A DNA stretch of 64,000 nucleotides from Sipunculus nudus. Its lineage: Eukaryota; Annelida; Sipuncula; Golfingiida; Sipunculidae. The position numbers and the translations under genes are program-made. Under the pieces are notes generated by a model. That model searched no databases, was not told the DNA's origin, and saw nothing but the letters and a program-made list of their open reading frames with translations. Positions within the stretch are counted from its first letter, which is position 1, and every line of letters starts with the position of its first letter. Shown here one piece after another: positions 61,025-64,000 of the stretch. The DNA lies in the NCBI GenBank assembly GCA_026874595.1, contig CM049308.1, forward strand, positions 18,474,001 through 18,538,000, read 5' to 3'.

Positions 61025-61180
61025 AGTCTGCCCCGGGGAAAATCCTACTGTCACTGCCAGATGTACCATATTCATACCAAGACTCAATGAGCAACTCACA
61101 ACATTGTGAAAGTTTCCAAAGAAACCAGCATCTGTGGAATTCATAGTTACTTCAATAAAACTCAAAGAATCAAAATTATG
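61025..61180 (+). other. XRN2: XRN2 proximal 3' UTR
   Basis: Short untranslated stretch after the stop, reaching about 20 bases past the first AATAAA (61154-61159). The cleavage site itself cannot be seen from sequence alone. Confidence 0.6.
61154..61159 (+). promoter_or_regulatory. polyadenylation signal, proximal
   Basis: AATAAA 130 bases after the XRN2 stop codon, followed by T-rich sequence from about 61180. This is the best candidate for the main 3' end. Confidence 0.6.
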
Positions 61181-63459
61181 TTAAATTATTTTACTCTTTG
61201 AAATTATAAGCTTAAAATCTTTGAAAATAATTTTTATATGTTTTTATCAAGAACTTGAAGGTGCTTGAAGGTAGCTTATTTAAAAAAGGTCTTTGAAAAA
61301 AAACCTTGAAATTAACATTAATGGCTGGCCAGTGGCCATAGCAGAAAAGACGAGCAGGGCATGCTTTAAACCTGTTACAAGAGATTTCCTTTTTTGTATA
61401 GACTTGTGTATGAAAATGGTCAATAAAGAAAACTGTAAGAGGGGCGGAACGTAAAAGAGTTGCCCAAAGGAGTCTGTGGAGGGAAAACTATTGGAAAACC
61501 CAAGCTGATCCTTGAAACGACGTTGAAATTGAACTTTTGAATTGAAATTAAACAACATCCAAGTTTATGGATGTTGATACTCTTGGTACACTCTTGGATG
61601 TAAATTCTTTTTTTTTTAATTCACATCTGAAAAATACCTTGGAGATGTCACAAACATAAAAACTTATAGGAAATTGTTCACAAAATGAAATGATTCAAGA
61701 AGTAACATTTTTTAACATTTAAAAGTAATAAAATTTATATGAAACATTATCTTAACAGATGCTGATTTCTTGAATGGCACATATCAGAATGTGTGGATAT
61801 GCCTATATATTGTATATTAATATAATATAAATTGTTTATATTTTCCTTGGATTATGGATAGGATGGTGCAGAGCTGTAAATTTGCAATGAGGATGGCGTG
61901 TGAAAGAGTAGATTATTTTTTCCGAAATATATAGATAGCCTTTAAACTAAAATATTTTCAGCCATGGTTAATACTTGTTTCTTTATAATACTGAGTTTCT
62001 TGTCCCGTCATCAGAAAGGCAATGTCTTGTCTCATATAAATTTTGAAATGTCATGAACTACAATATTTGTGACTGATATATTTTGTATAGGTTGCTTTGG
62101 GACTATGTTGGGAAATGCTCCTGGCATTCTGCCTCAGCAGGCCATCAGGTGTGTCTAATGGTATCAGACAATGTTCCATGAATATTCATAATAAATATTA
62201 TATGCAGGATAATTCATCATGAAGAATAATTGTTTATCATATGCACAGTAGAACTTTGTTTCTCTGAACGACAACTGGCACAATAGCTTGGTCCTGTTAA
62301 TCTTTGAATCAGAATATTTGACCAGTATTGTGAAGAAAAGTGGACATTCTGGTTATGAAAAACCGCTTGCTGAAGAAACGGAGGAATAGGGTTTCCATTT
62401 TAGTGATTCATTTGACCTTATTATCAAAGTTTAAATGTAGAATATTACATGAAGAATAATTATGTAATATGAACCTGCAGTTTTTCAAATTACTAACAAT
62501 AAACGGTGTTGAAGAAACATTTATAGACGTTTATTGTAGGCAATTAAAATGGAAATTATACCGTGAAACATGTTGAGTTTATTGGTATACTGGTATTTGT
62601 CTATATAAATATAAGAAAAACTCCCAAAGTCTAGCTCTAGATAAGTCAGTATTTTATTCTTATCCATATATTTGTTTTGCATTGTTGTTATTGACAGTAA
62701 GTGTTTTTATAAACCATAACTTATACAGTAATATTTAAAAAAATTCACTGGAACCTGTGTAAGCACAGATATAAGGGTCAGGTATGTTCTGCTTTTGATG
62801 AAAGAGTTTGCATAAAAGAGTTTTTTTTCAGAAATTTTATTTTCTGTATAAATAAGTTGTTTCTTTCTATTGAAGGAAATAACAGAGGGGACCAGTTGTG
62901 TATGAAAAGACTTTGCAGGTAGCGATTTTGTAGGTAGACCTAAAAACTGTTTTACTTACCCCGAAAAGCAGTAAAAGCAAATATAATCTCATGACATATG
63001 TAGGTATACATTTTAAATCAGGCTCTTAAAGTTTGTTGGCAGGTTTTCACATAATACTTTTGAATTGTATATAAATATATGTATGTATACATTTGTCGAC
63101 GTCATGTGGATGCATGCACTTGTACAAACAGGGGCATATACGGAATCACTAAAGTATTAGAAAAAGAATAGAAAAATAGATTAAAAGTGTTTTTAACAAT
63201 GAACATTGAAAGAAAAAAGTTGTAATAAAAAATGTGTATATAATTACGTGTTTGTCTCTTTCTGTATACCGTAGTGAATAAAAGTAGTTTTTAAGTTAAA
63301 AGTAAATAAGTTCGTAATGCGGAGACGTGCACGGGCACGCTTATTTTAATATATTTGATGCGCTTTTATTATTTCTTTGATCTATAAAGGAAAAGAAATG
63401 TAACTGAAAGGTTTTGATCTTTGAAGACTTCGTCCTTAAATTGAAGAATGCCAAACAGT
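61181..63459. other. intergenic DNA downstream of XRN2
   Basis: AT-rich. Open frames up to 92 codons (minus strand 61280-61558) are unrecognised. No repeat family identified with confidence. Confidence 0.5.
61422..61427 (+). promoter_or_regulatory. polyadenylation signal, alternative distal
   Basis: AATAAA about 400 bases after the stop. A further match lies at 61727-61732. Either could extend the UTR; AATAAA is common by chance in AT-rich DNA. Confidence 0.35.
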
Positions 63460-64000
63460 AGCAACTAAAAAAAACTGGAAGTCGGAGTTGATGAAATACC
63501 CGCAGAACCCGTCTATGCTTCAGAGTCGCGTGTCCTTAGGAAGAAAATGTAACAATTCTAGCATTTTGTTTGCCATCAAACAAAGACATATTGTGAAGCT
63601 ATTGGATGTACACGGAACCTTGAGAAAGTCTAATCACAGATAGGTTTCCTGTGTGCATGGGTTAATCCCCGAAGCCCAGAATTAGTTTGCTTGCCTGGCC
63701 AGACACTGCAAAGCGGAGGGATTGTCTTGGTGTGCACGCCGGATCAAGGGGTCCTCCATTTGGACGGATGAAATCGGAAACTTTCCCAGCAAACAGTAAA
63801 CAATGAATCGCTTCGGATCCCGACATGTTGGTTTTAGTGCGCCATTTGTTAACATTGTTGTGCTTATCGATTATGGGGAGATGCCGAGCTGGTAGAGACT
63901 GCGTGTTCCAGACAAGGCATCGATGGCGCTAATGGCAAGATGCGGCAAGATTGTCCGCCATCTCAATTCCTCAAATGGAGCGTGAAACGACCGAAATTAA
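63460..64000. promoter_or_regulatory. complex island K at window end
   Basis: Composition shifts to mixed with many CG dinucleotides. Contains GGGTTAATCCCC (63659-63670, K50 homeodomain-like TAATCC), GCCATTTGTTAACATTGTTG (SOX-like) and TTATCGATTATGG. Could be the distal regulatory region or upstream part of the next gene, which is not visible. Confidence 0.3.

Overview
The window is a stretch of intron-rich, AT-rich animal genome. Most of it is one plus-strand gene, the nuclear 5'-3' exoribonuclease XRN2 (Rat1 family). Twenty-five exons can be placed between 1448 and 61024 by homology, GT/AG borders and unbroken reading phase. Together they encode the last 778 residues and the stop. The 5' part of the gene (N-terminal half of the catalytic domain, promoter) lies before base 1. 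The organism looks like a lophotrochozoan, probably a mollusc. The reasons are that the protein is clearly metazoan but diverged from vertebrates, and that the introns are full of repeat styles I associate with bivalves and gastropods (TTTTTAGCTCAGCTGA starts, GTCCGTCCGTC tracts, AGGTGGCGCCACCT tandem repeats). This is a judgement from memory, not a search.

Layout. 1-1447: end of an upstream intron. 1448-8993: exons 1-7 (in-window numbering), the C-terminal part of catalytic region CR1, including a CCHC zinc knuckle. 10941-13952: exons 8-11, a basic then acidic linker with a likely nuclear localisation signal. 18368-26686: exons 12-20, region CR2. 27460-29101: exons 21-22, start of a Gly/Arg/Gln/Asn-rich tail. 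29102-52751: one 23.65-kb intron. 52752-61024: exons 23-25, the rest of the tail, ending in RGG repeats. 61025-64000: 3' UTR and intergenic DNA. No other protein-coding gene and no RNA gene is supported. The remaining long reading frames are low-complexity, repeat-derived or without recognisable homology.

Repeats and mobile DNA. The introns hold a pogo/Tigger-like DNA transposon remnant with a transposase helix-turn-helix fragment (9150-10371), a 537-bp MITE (19378-19914) and three copies of a fold-back element of about 300-370 bp. They also hold tRNA-like SINE fragments, a recent 273-bp tandem duplication, several 125-350 bp tandem families, and a 2.2-kb minisatellite of 39-bp units at 46460-48625 that is open in all 13-codon units on both strands.

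Possible regulatory layer. The giant intron, intron 24 and the last 500 bases contain islands of non-repetitive, higher-complexity DNA with homeodomain, NKX2, PBX-MEIS and RFX motif matches. The window also has three exact matches to the core CTCF consensus. In vertebrates XRN2 lies next to NKX2-4/NKX2-2, so these islands may be enhancers of a neighbouring developmental gene held inside a bystander gene. That is an inference from known synteny and motif reading; no alignment was run. I found no evidence of a novel multi-gene system.
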